From: Methanomassiliicoccales archaeon PtaU1.Bin030
GTDB lineage: Archaea; Thermoplasmatota; Thermoplasmata; Methanomassiliicoccales; Methanomassiliicoccaceae
DNA: 9,435 nucleotides
Direction: 5' to 3'
Assembly (NCBI GenBank): GCA_002067635.1
Contig: MVRB01000057.1
Span: 1 to 9,435 of the forward strand
Made by a program: the position numbers and the translations under genes. The notes beneath the pieces are model-generated. The model did not search any database and was not told the origin of the DNA. It was given only the letters and a program-made list of their open reading frames with translations. Position 1 is the first letter of the stretch, and every line of letters starts with the position of its first letter. Of the stretch, positions 1 to 5,739 are shown one piece after another.

Positions 1-1
1 G

Positions 2-364
2 TATACTGTCAAGGAGCGGACCAAGGAGATCGGGGTCCTCAAGACCCTGGGATTCAGCAAGGGCGCTGTCATCGCTCAGTTCATGCTCGAGGGGGTGATG
101 GTCTCGGCCATCGCCGGCATCGTCGGCGCCGTCATCGGTTGGCTCGGCACCTCGACGCTGGCCTCGTTGCTGCTTCCCTCAACAACAATCTCCTCGTCCA
201 TGGGAAGGGGGGTGCAGCAAGTGGCCAGCCTATCTATACAGCCCGACCCCCTTTGGATGCTTGTGGCGTTCCTCATCGTCGTGTGCCTGGGCGCGCTGGG
301 AAGCCTATACCCTGCCTGGAGGGCTTCCAGGACCAAGCCTGTGGAGGCGCTGAAGAATGACTGA
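2..364 (+). CDS. ABC transporter permease, FtsX/MacB-type, C-terminal part (5' end outside window)
   Basis: This is the last 120 codons of an integral-membrane permease, read from base 2 to the TGA at 362-364; the start lies left of the window. The first residues, VKERTKEIGVLKTLGFSKG, are the conserved cytoplasmic segment of FtsX-domain permeases that precedes the last transmembrane helices. A hydrophobic stretch follows (roughly residues 24-58), then a short extracytoplasmic loop, then a final helix (about residues 82-103) ending in LYPAWRASRTKPVEALKND, the typical FtsX C-terminus. The gene overlaps the downstream ATPase by 8 bases, so the two are translationally coupled and should form one transporter. 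Members of this family (MacB, LolC/E, FtsX and many archaeal relatives) usually act as mechanotransducers or exporters of peptides, lipoproteins or drugs rather than importers. The substrate cannot be told from this fragment. The family call is secure. Confidence 0.9.
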   Translation, partial: YTVKERTKEIGVLKTLGFSKGAVIAQFMLEGVMVSAIAGIVGAVIGWLGTSTLASLLLPSTTISSSMGRGVQQVASLSIQPDPLWMLVAFLIVVCLGALGSLYPAWRASRTKPVEALKND

Positions 365-1085
365 TGCCATACTGAGAGCGACAGGTCTGAGCAGGACCTT
401 CCAGATGGGCGAGCGCAACGTCATCGGGATCCGCGGTGTCGACCTGGAGATCGCCCGGGGCGAGTTCGTAGCCATCCGCGGTCCGTCGGGCTCCGGCAAG
501 ACCACGCTGCTCACCATCCTGGGCTGCCTGGACCGGCCCAACGAGGGGCAGCTGATGATCGACGGCACGGACGTCACTGCCCTGCCGGAGAGCGCCCTGG
601 CCAGGATCCGCAGCGACAAGATCGGGTTCGTGTTCCAGAGCTTCAACCTCATGCCCTTTTTGAACGCCCGCGAGAACGTCGAGCTCCCCATGGAGCTCAC
701 CAGCATGACGGCGCAGGAGCGGACCCAGAGGGCGAAGGAGCTGCTGAAGCTGGTCGGCCTGGCCGACCGCGAGGACCACCGGCCCAGCAGGCTCAGCGCG
801 GGAGAGCAGCAGCGCGTATCGATCGCCCGCGCCCTTGCCAACCGCCCCCCGCTGCTGCTGGCGGACGAGCCCACGGGTAACCTGGACTCCAAGAACAAAG
901 TGGAGATCGTGCGTCTGATCCGCAGGCTCAGCGCCGAGCAGAACATGACGTCCGTCATGGTGACCCACGACAACCGCGTGGCCTCTCAGGCCGGGAGGGT
1001 GATCTTCATCAAGGACGGCCAGGTCCGCTCGAACAAGAACCGCGTCCCCGTTAAGGATATGGTGGAGGAAGAGGGCCTGGATTGA
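357..1085 (+). CDS. ABC transporter ATP-binding protein, MacB/LolD-type
   Basis: This 242-residue cytoplasmic ATPase powers the FtsX-type permease encoded just upstream. All nucleotide-binding motifs are present: Walker A GPSGSGKTT (residues 42-50), Q-loop Gln94 in FVFQSFNLMP, signature LSAGEQQR (146-153), Walker B LLLADEP (166-172) with its catalytic Glu171, D-loop NLD, and H-loop His204 in VMVTHD. The segment FNLMPFLNARENVELP and the DEPTGNLDS motif are typical of the MacB/LolD/FtsE branch. The signature has Ala and Glu where LSGGQ is usual, a tolerated variant. The ATG at 357 is supported by GGAGG at 343-347 with nine bases of spacing, and it lies inside the end of the permease gene. The length is near normal for the family, with a short acidic C-terminal tail (MVEEEGLD). 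The transported substrate is unknown. Confidence 0.95.
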   Translation: MTDAILRATGLSRTFQMGERNVIGIRGVDLEIARGEFVAIRGPSGSGKTTLLTILGCLDRPNEGQLMIDGTDVTALPESALARIRSDKIGFVFQSFNLMPFLNARENVELPMELTSMTAQERTQRAKELLKLVGLADREDHRPSRLSAGEQQRVSIARALANRPPLLLADEPTGNLDSKNKVEIVRLIRRLSAEQNMTSVMVTHDNRVASQAGRVIFIKDGQVRSNKNRVPVKDMVEEEGLD

Positions 1086-1151
1086 CATCCCGCTAACCGG
1101 TCGTCCGTCCCTAGTGAAACGACCTCCCCCAACGCCTTCTATTTCTTCTAT

Positions 1152-1171
1152 ATTGAGGGGGTCCCGCCTCT
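1152..1171 (+). repeat. Right-end subterminal inverted repeat of the IS1111-type element
   Basis: The plus strand reads ATTGAGGGGGTC followed directly by CCGCCTCT. It is repeated in inverse orientation at 2381-2402 with one substitution and a two-base insertion in the middle. It lies on the side downstream of the transposase, so it marks the right end (RE). About seven bases (ATAGAAG on the minus strand, 1145-1151) probably lie between it and the element's tip. Confidence 0.85.
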
Positions 1172-1200
1172 GAAGCGGTATCCCTTCATGCGGTTTTTTA
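1164..1200 (+). terminator. Hairpin plus T-tract, likely plus-strand terminator inside the IS right end
   Basis: On the plus strand a two-part stem (CCGC/GCGG enclosing TGAAG/CTTCA, eight-base loop, 1164-1193) is followed at once by six T residues (1194-1199), then ATCTTTT. This is a canonical intrinsic-terminator shape. In archaea the T-tract alone can release polymerase. It lies about 80-115 bases after the ABC ATPase stop and would stop the ABC transcript before it runs antisense through the transposase. The same bases on the minus strand form the last hairpin of the candidate bridge RNA, so the termination role may be incidental. Confidence 0.5.
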
Positions 1201-1349
1201 TCTTTTCCTCCTCATCGTCTATCGCATCGAGGCTAGTCGGACAAGCTTCTATTCGCGCTCCGCGGCGCAGTACGGCGTGCTCCGCCCCTTGACACCGACC
1301 TGCCTCAATCTTTTTTAGGCGTTCCTCGACGCAAGAAAAGAGCCGAGGT

Positions 1350-2345
1350 TCAGCCGGTGACCTTGAAATCCTCCTTGTTCAGAAGCATCCAGTATATCAT
1401 GTGCAGCATCTTGCGCGCGGTGGCGATCCTCGCCACCTGCTTCCCCTTCTTACGAGCGAGCTTGCGGTAGAACCTCGAGAGCTTGGAATCTGGACAGCAC
1501 CATAGATGCACGTGCACCGCCTCCACCATCATCCATCGAAGATGACGAGAACCCTGCTTGGAGATGTGCCCGTAATGACAGGACGAGGAGGACTGGTGCA
1601 CCGACGGCACCAGGCCGGCGTACGAGCACAGCTGCGCCGGCGTCTCGAAGCGGCGCACATCGTCGATCTCCGCGGCGATGAGCATGGCCCCGTAGAACCC
1701 GATGCCCGGCACCGTGGCCACCAGCTGCGCGTCCTCCATCTCCTCGAACCGCCGCAGGAGCACGCGGTTGACGTCCTTGATCTGCGTTTGTAACGCTTCC
1801 ACCATGTCCAGGTTCCACGATACCGTGCGTATGTCCAGAGAGCGCATCCAGGCGATGGCGTCTGAGCTGAAGGCGCTCTTCAGCGCCTCCGGCCGCTTGA
1901 TGCCGCGACGCAAGAGCTCGGCGTGCACGCGGTTCTTGAACGCCGTGCTCTTCTCCACCAGCGCCTTGCGGTGGCGCAGCAGCTCACGCAGGTCGCGCAC
2001 TTCGCGAGACGGCACGTGCGACGACGGCACCATGTCCAGGTACAGTAATCGTGCCAGAGTGCGAGCGTCCACCTTGTCCGTCTTGATCTTGGCCGAGGAG
2101 ATGGCCTTGACCTTGAGCGGATGTGCCAGCACGATGTCGAAGCCGCGAGCCTCGACGATGCCGTACACGAACTCCCATACGCCGGTCGATTCGAGTACGA
2201 ACCTCGCTTCCTGGAAGCGGTCCAGGAAGCGGTCCAGCTCTTCGATGCTGGTGACCACCCGTTCGTTCGATATCTCCTCGCCATTTTCGTCGAGGACGCT
2301 CGCCTGACAAAACTCTTTATGTACGTCCAGTCCTACGTATAGCAC
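1350..2345 (-). CDS. IS110/IS1111-family transposase (DEDD recombinase)
   Basis: This 331-residue recombinase moves the element. The N-terminal RuvC-like DEDD domain (about residues 1-140) has the tetrad Asp7 in YVGLDVHK, Glu52 in FVLESTGVW, and Asp90 and Asp93 in KTDKVDA. A coiled middle region (about 125-205) leads to the C-terminal Transposase_20 domain, with VPGIGFYGAMLIAAEI (from about 212) and ISKQGSRHLRWMMVEA (from about 261). The catalytic serine of this family should be one of the four Ser at 252-255. I prefer the GTG at 2345: an AGGAGG lies nine bases upstream, the protein then begins VLYVGLDVHKEF as homologues do, and the longer ATG start at 2405 would run through the terminal repeat to the element's edge. 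The gene is on the same strand as pepF and 90 bases beyond its stop, so read-through from pepF could drive it. The frame is intact and the length normal. Confidence 0.95.
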   Translation of the reverse strand: MLYVGLDVHKEFCQASVLDENGEEISNERVVTSIEELDRFLDRFQEARFVLESTGVWEFVYGIVEARGFDIVLAHPLKVKAISSAKIKTDKVDARTLARLLYLDMVPSSHVPSREVRDLRELLRHRKALVEKSTAFKNRVHAELLRRGIKRPEALKSAFSSDAIAWMRSLDIRTVSWNLDMVEALQTQIKDVNRVLLRRFEEMEDAQLVATVPGIGFYGAMLIAAEIDDVRRFETPAQLCSYAGLVPSVHQSSSSCHYGHISKQGSRHLRWMMVEAVHVHLWCCPDSKLSRFYRKLARKKGKQVARIATARKMLHMIYWMLLNKEDFKVTG

Positions 2346-2380
2346 GGTCTTTCGCCTCCTTTTGATGTTTCCAGTCCTAA

Positions 2381-2402
2381 AGAGGCGGAAGACCCCTTCA
2401 AT
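2381..2402 (-). repeat. Left-end subterminal inverted repeat of the IS1111-type element
   Basis: The minus strand reads ATTGAAGGGGTC, then TT, then CCGCCTCT, matching the repeat at 1152-1171. It lies 36 bases upstream of the preferred transposase start codon at 2345. Only 3-4 bases (ATG or CATG) are expected between it and the element's tip. The ATG at 2405 that would lengthen the transposase is therefore at or outside the tip. Confidence 0.85.
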
Positions 2403-2435
2403 CATGCCATCTTTTTTATGGTGAGAAGAGATCTC

Positions 2436-4211
2436 TCAGCTAAGCTCCTCCAGCTGCCTGAGGTACTCCTCTGCCTGGTCGATGCCCTTCTGCCAGAACC
2501 CCTCTTCATTGATGTCGAAGCCCAGCTCCGAGGCCAGCTGCGCCGCCGACCGGCTCGATCCGGCCGCCAGGAGGTTGTTCAGCCGCGGCACGAACTCCCT
2601 TCCCTGCTCCTTGTACAAGCGGTACAGGGCGAAGACGAACAGCTGCGCGAACACGTACGGGTACTCGTAGAAGCGGATGTCCGGGAAATAGTGGTGAGGG
2701 AACCTCGCCCAGTCCCACCTGTTCTCCGGCAGGTACTCCACGGAGGTGCCGTAGATCGAGCGCTGCGCCGCCACCCACATTTCCGATATTGTCTCCCCGT
2801 CCAGATACCGGCCCTCGTCCACGGCCTTGGCCAGCTCCATCTCGAAGAGGAACCGGAACCCCTCCTGGAACACCACCTGGGTGAAGCTGTTGAGAACCTT
2901 GACCAGGAGCTGCCTCTTCTCCTCCTTCGATCTCGCATCCTGCAGCAGCCTCTCGGTGAGCAGCAGCTCTCCGAACATGCTCCCGCACTCCGCCACGCAC
3001 AGGCTGACCTGGCAGTTGCTGGGGTTCTGGGCCCGGGTGTACAGGTAGGCGTGCACGCCGTGCCCCAGCTCGTGCGCCAGGGTGTAGACGTCGTTGATGT
3101 GGCCGTTGAAGCTGGAGAGGATGAAGGCGGACCTCCCTCGCACCCAGGTGTCGCAGAACGCTCCCGTTCTCTTTCCCTTCCGCGGCTCCCCGTCCAGGCG
3201 CCGCAGGTCGAACATCTCCTGCACCCACTGGCCGTACTGCGGCTCGAAGCCTGAGTACACCGAGACCAGGAGGTCCCTCGCCTCCTGCCAGGAGCGTACC
3301 TCGTCCTCGGTGTTCGGCAGCGGGGCCCTCAGGTCCCAGTTGCCCAGGACGTCCACCCCAAGCAGGGATGCCTTGAGCCGGAAGTAGCGCTGGCACAGCG
3401 TGGCGTTCCTCTTCACCACCTGCATGAGCGTCATGATCGTGCCCTCCTCGACATCATTGTCGATGAGGCTGGGGGTGAGGGTCGAGGGATAATGGCGCAG
3501 CCGGCACATCTCCTGGTGGTCCGTCCATATGGCCCGCAGCGCGTCCGCCCACAGCAGCTGATCCTCCCCCAGGGTGCTGCCCAGTGCGAAGTAGACGGCC
3601 CTGCGGACCTCGCGGTCGGGGCTGTAGATGTATGGGACCGCCTCCCCGATGGTCAGCGGGACCTCCTTGCCGTCGATCACCGGTCGGAAAATCTTGGCGC
3701 TAAGCCACTTGCTCTGCAGCTTGGACCATGCCCGGATGCCGGAGCGGTCCTTGGCGATGATGAGCTTCTCCTCGCTCTCCGACAGGAAGTGCGGCGCCGA
3801 GCGCAGGTACCTCTCCAGGTAGTGGCGGTAATCCGCCAGGACGGGATCGTCGACCAGCTCCGGCCGGGAGAGCAGCAGCCTCCCGAGCTCTATGCCCAGG
3901 AAGGCCATGTTCTGCCCCACCCGGTTCCCCGCACGGGAGCTGGCATCGTTAAGGGATGTCGCCACGGGATCCCCCTGGTCGGCCTGGAAGAGGAGGGAGC
4001 AGTAGGTCAACACCCCCTCGTACTTTAGCGAGAGCGCGTCCTTCGCATCCAGCATCTCCTTCAGCTCTCCGGCCGAGAGGTCCTGGATGCGGCCCCGGTA
4101 ACGTCCCGCGAACCTCGAGGACTCTTCCACGAACTGCTCCAGCTGTGTCTTTATACTTTCAGGGTCGGTGCTGTCCACCAGAACCGATAGGTCCCATTGC
4201 ATCTCCGTCAT
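2436..4211 (-). CDS. pepF: M3-family oligoendopeptidase F-like metallopeptidase
   Basis: This 591-residue cytoplasmic zinc peptidase should cleave short peptides, finishing protein or peptide breakdown. An N-terminal helical region (about residues 1-200) matches the PepF/M3 N-terminal fold. The zinc motif HELGH lies at residues 380-384 (TLAHELGHGVHAYLY), and the third ligand is Glu408 in CVAECGSMFGELLL, at the spacing usual for family M3. The C-terminal part, with YPYVFAQLFVFALYRLYKEQ and DINEEGFW, is also typical. The length fits the roughly 590-600 residue PepF-like subfamily. The ATG at 4211 has GGAGGG seven bases upstream (4219-4224). There is no signal peptide. The gene ends 34 bases before the insertion sequence and no T-rich stop is seen in that gap. 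It is 80 bases from citrate synthase and has its own TATA-like element, so it is likely a separate unit. The symbol is by family resemblance. Confidence 0.95.
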   Translation of the reverse strand: MTEMQWDLSVLVDSTDPESIKTQLEQFVEESSRFAGRYRGRIQDLSAGELKEMLDAKDALSLKYEGVLTYCSLLFQADQGDPVATSLNDASSRAGNRVGQNMAFLGIELGRLLLSRPELVDDPVLADYRHYLERYLRSAPHFLSESEEKLIIAKDRSGIRAWSKLQSKWLSAKIFRPVIDGKEVPLTIGEAVPYIYSPDREVRRAVYFALGSTLGEDQLLWADALRAIWTDHQEMCRLRHYPSTLTPSLIDNDVEEGTIMTLMQVVKRNATLCQRYFRLKASLLGVDVLGNWDLRAPLPNTEDEVRSWQEARDLLVSVYSGFEPQYGQWVQEMFDLRRLDGEPRKGKRTGAFCDTWVRGRSAFILSSFNGHINDVYTLAHELGHGVHAYLYTRAQNPSNCQVSLCVAECGSMFGELLLTERLLQDARSKEEKRQLLVKVLNSFTQVVFQEGFRFLFEMELAKAVDEGRYLDGETISEMWVAAQRSIYGTSVEYLPENRWDWARFPHHYFPDIRFYEYPYVFAQLFVFALYRLYKEQGREFVPRLNNLLAAGSSRSAAQLASELGFDINEEGFWQKGIDQAEEYLRQLEELS

Positions 4212-4240
4212 GTCCGTACCCTCCTGCTAAGCCCTGGACG

Positions 4241-4248
4241 ATTAATAG
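4241..4248 (-). promoter_or_regulatory. Possible TATA element for pepF
   Basis: The minus strand reads CTATTAAT about 30-37 bases upstream of the pepF ATG, in the 80-base gap after citrate synthase. It is the only AT-rich island there. An archaeal start of transcription about 20-25 bases downstream would leave a short leader holding the GGAGGG at 4219-4224. The match to a TATA consensus is moderate. Confidence 0.35.
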
Positions 4249-4291
4249 AACCTGCCTGACCGTTCTTCCTTACCAGAGCGGTCCCTGGAGG

Positions 4292-5449
4292 TCATCTCTC
4301 GTCTATGGGGATGTACTCCTGATCGACCTTGCCCACGTAGACGCTCGATGGCCGGTAGAGCGCGGGCTTCACCGGTGGCTCAGGGAACTTCTCCTCCAGG
4401 ATGTGCGCGCACCATCCGGCGGAGCGGGCCATGGCGAAGACCGCGGGGAAGAAATCATGATGTATTCCCATGGCATGGTATATGGAGGCGCTGTAGAGGT
4501 CGACGTTGGGATAGATCACCCTTCCCTTCTTCTTTAGGAACTCCTTCTGTGTCGCCAGGGCCATGCGCTCGGTCATCTCGTACCACCGGTACTCCGGGTG
4601 ATCGGTTGTGATCTGCTTGGCCATGTACTGCAGGATCCGAGCACGGGGATCGATGGTCTTGTAGACCGCGTGACCCATCCCCGAGACCCTCTTCCCCCGC
4701 TTGAACTGATCCTCCACCCAGGCCTCCACGCTATCCGGGTCCTTGGTGTCCAGGAGGTTCCTCATGACCTGGGCGTTGGCGCCGCCGTGCAGCGGCCCGG
4801 ACAATGCCCCTATGCCCGCAGCTATGGACGAGTACAGGTCCGCTCCGGTGGAGGCCACCACCCTGGCGGCGAAGGTGGAGGCGTTGAAGGTGTGGTCGGC
4901 GTGCAGTATCATGGCCACGTCCATGAACCTGACCGCCTCCTCCCGGAACTCCCTCCCTCTGGTCATGTAGAGGAAGTTCGCCGCGTGCGACAGGTCGTCC
5001 CTCGGTTCCACGGACCCCTGGTTGTTCACCAGCCTCTTCCACGCCGCGATGATCGTCGGCATCACCGCGATGGTCCTCATGGCCTTGCGCTGGTTGGCCT
5101 CCCGGGACTCATCGAAGCGCTCGGGGTCGTAGCCCGATATCAGGGCCACCCCCGCCTGCAAGATGGCCATGGGCGGGGTGTCCAAGGGCAGCATATCGAG
5201 CGAGGCGATGAGCGCACTGGGCACCCTGCGATGGGCGATCAGGTCCTGCTTGAAATCCTCCAGCTCCTGCCTCTTGGGAAGGCGGCCGTGAATGAGGAGG
5301 TAGGCGACCTCCTCGAACGACGAGTATCTCGCTAGGTCCTCGATGGTATACCCTCGGTACAACAATTTGCCCGCCTCGCCATCCACCATGCTGATGTGGG
5401 TGGTGGCGGCCTTGACCCCCCTCAGTCCCTTGTTCTCCGTGGAACCCAT
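4292..5449 (-). CDS. Citrate synthase
   Basis: This enzyme condenses acetyl-CoA and oxaloacetate to citrate, the entry to the oxidative TCA cycle or to 2-oxoglutarate and glutamate synthesis. With the start at 5449 it has 385 residues, the usual size for archaeal and Gram-positive type citrate synthases. The catalytic triad is clear: His221 in LSGPLHGGAN, His260 in GMGHAVYK, and Asp317 in YPNVDLYSAS. The substrate-site segment ILHADHTFNASTF (about 182-194) and the Arg of ARSAGWCAHILEE (342) are also present. The ATG at 5449 is chosen because AGGTG precedes it by five bases and a TATA box lies 32 bases upstream. The longer reading from a TTG at 5500 would run through that TATA box. 2-methylcitrate synthase is a close relative, but no prpB/C/D-type neighbours are present. 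Confidence 0.95.
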   Translation of the reverse strand: MGSTENKGLRGVKAATTHISMVDGEAGKLLYRGYTIEDLARYSSFEEVAYLLIHGRLPKRQELEDFKQDLIAHRRVPSALIASLDMLPLDTPPMAILQAGVALISGYDPERFDESREANQRKAMRTIAVMPTIIAAWKRLVNNQGSVEPRDDLSHAANFLYMTRGREFREEAVRFMDVAMILHADHTFNASTFAARVVASTGADLYSSIAAGIGALSGPLHGGANAQVMRNLLDTKDPDSVEAWVEDQFKRGKRVSGMGHAVYKTIDPRARILQYMAKQITTDHPEYRWYEMTERMALATQKEFLKKKGRVIYPNVDLYSASIYHAMGIHHDFFPAVFAMARSAGWCAHILEEKFPEPPVKPALYRPSSVYVGKVDQEYIPIDER

Positions 5450-5480
5450 CGATACACCTAGACAATCTTCATTAAAAACC

Positions 5481-5490
5481 TTTTTTATAG
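5481..5490 (-). promoter_or_regulatory. TATA box of the citrate synthase gene
   Basis: The minus strand reads CTATAAAAAA, preceded by the purine-rich TTGAAAT that could serve as BRE. It lies 32 bases upstream of the ATG at 5449. Transcription starting about 25 bases downstream of its centre gives a leader of roughly ten bases, which contains the Shine-Dalgarno AGGTG at 5455-5459. This geometry is typical of archaeal promoters and decides the start codon. Confidence 0.7.
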
Positions 5491-5512
5491 ATTTCAACAA
5501 TCAGTCAATTCG

Positions 5513-5553
5513 TCAAATATCTAGACGATATCTGGTTCTTTATCTCAAATATC
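5513..5553. promoter_or_regulatory. Possible operator upstream of citrate synthase: direct repeat plus palindrome
   Basis: TCAAATATC occurs twice, at 5513-5521 and 5545-5553, 32 bases apart start to start, close to three helical turns. The first copy is also half of an interrupted palindrome, ATATC-TAGAC-GATAT (5517-5531). The array begins 23 bases upstream of the TATA box, on the side where archaeal activators or repressors often bind. The binding protein is unknown and AT-rich sequence can give such repeats by chance. Confidence 0.35.
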
Positions 5554-5602
5554 GCAACTACATCGCTCTCTCGCTGAACGACCTCATGGCCTCATCTGAT
5601 AG

Positions 5603-5626
5603 CCAATTATTAATATTATTTTATCA
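5603..5626. other. AT-only island between citrate synthase and the QueG-like gene
   Basis: This run of nearly pure A and T includes the palindrome TAATATTA (5611-5618) and stands out from the GC-rich surroundings. It lies about 115 bases downstream of the QueG-like stop. It could be a TATA element for an unseen transcript or a T-rich stop for a plus-strand RNA. No gene start is found beside it. The rest of 5500-5739 holds no gene I can support. Confidence 0.3.
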
Positions 5627-5739
5627 AGGTCTCCAGGAGCCGGACGGGGCTGAACTGCTGACCTCCCCCTCTATGATGCTGATGGCCGCCGGACCCGTTC
5701 CTCTCGGGAGCGCGATGGATGCACGGCCGGAAGTGGCTG

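Larger units (their letters stand above)
1152..1349 (-). ncRNA. Candidate bridge RNA in the right end of the IS1111-type element
   Basis: About 198 non-coding bases lie between the transposase stop and the right-end repeat. In IS110-superfamily elements this space encodes the bridge RNA that directs the recombinase to target and donor DNA, and in the IS1111 group it is downstream of the transposase, as here. Read on the minus strand, the segment begins with a hairpin of seven pairs (CCTCGGC with GTCGAGG, 1324-1348, 11-base loop). Next is a hairpin GCCT/AGGC (1302-1320) whose A-rich loop overlaps a sequence matching host DNA beyond the other end. GGTCGG (1295-1300) can then pair with CCGACT (1235-1240) to close a large loop holding AATAGAAG (1246-1253). 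The last hairpin is CCGC-A-TGAAG/CTTCA-GAG-GCGG (1164-1193). Folding was done by eye. The RNA's exact ends and its guide positions are not established. The segment is probably co-transcribed with the transposase. Confidence 0.6.
1145..2406 (-). mobile_element. Complete IS110-superfamily insertion sequence, IS1111-type (~1.26 kb)
   Basis: The element consists of a full-length DEDD transposase, inverted repeats that flank it, and a non-coding right end. The repeats at 1152-1171 and 2381-2402 agree at 19 of 20 aligned bases, with a two-base gap. IS1111-group elements are known for subterminal inverted repeats, with the real tips a few bases (often about 7 and 3) outside them. I therefore place the tips near 1145 and 2403-2406; they are uncertain by several bases. 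No target duplication is expected for this family and none is seen. The longest non-coding segment lies downstream of the transposase stop, as in the IS1111 group, whereas the IS110 group carries it upstream. The insertion lies between two convergent genes and interrupts neither. The intact reading frame and well-matched repeats suggest a recent, possibly active copy. Confidence 0.88.

Noticed and set aside
273..1088. Long open frame (271 codons) on the minus strand opposite the ABC genes
   Set aside because: It is the antisense shadow of a clear ABC ATPase with all motifs. GC-rich codon use keeps the opposite frame open, and its translation has no recognisable domain.
1086..1151. Hairpin between GACCTCCCCC and GGGGGTC spanning 1121-1163
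   Set aside because: Its right arm is part of the IS inverted repeat and the loop is about 25 bases, so the pairing is probably a chance result of the insertion.
1317..1323. AACGCCT in the candidate RNA, complementary to the right flank at 1131-1137, as a right-target guide
   Set aside because: It is only seven bases and sits before, not after, the left-guide-like loop, which is the wrong order for known bridge RNAs.
2427..2436. Perfect palindrome AGAGATCTCT at the pepF stop codon
   Set aside because: It is short, has no loop or T-tract, and partly overlaps the stop codon. It is not enough for an operator or terminator.
2418..3254. Long plus-strand open frame opposite pepF
   Set aside because: The minus strand here encodes conserved M3 peptidase sequence, including the zinc motif. 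The opposite translation is low in complexity and matches nothing I know.
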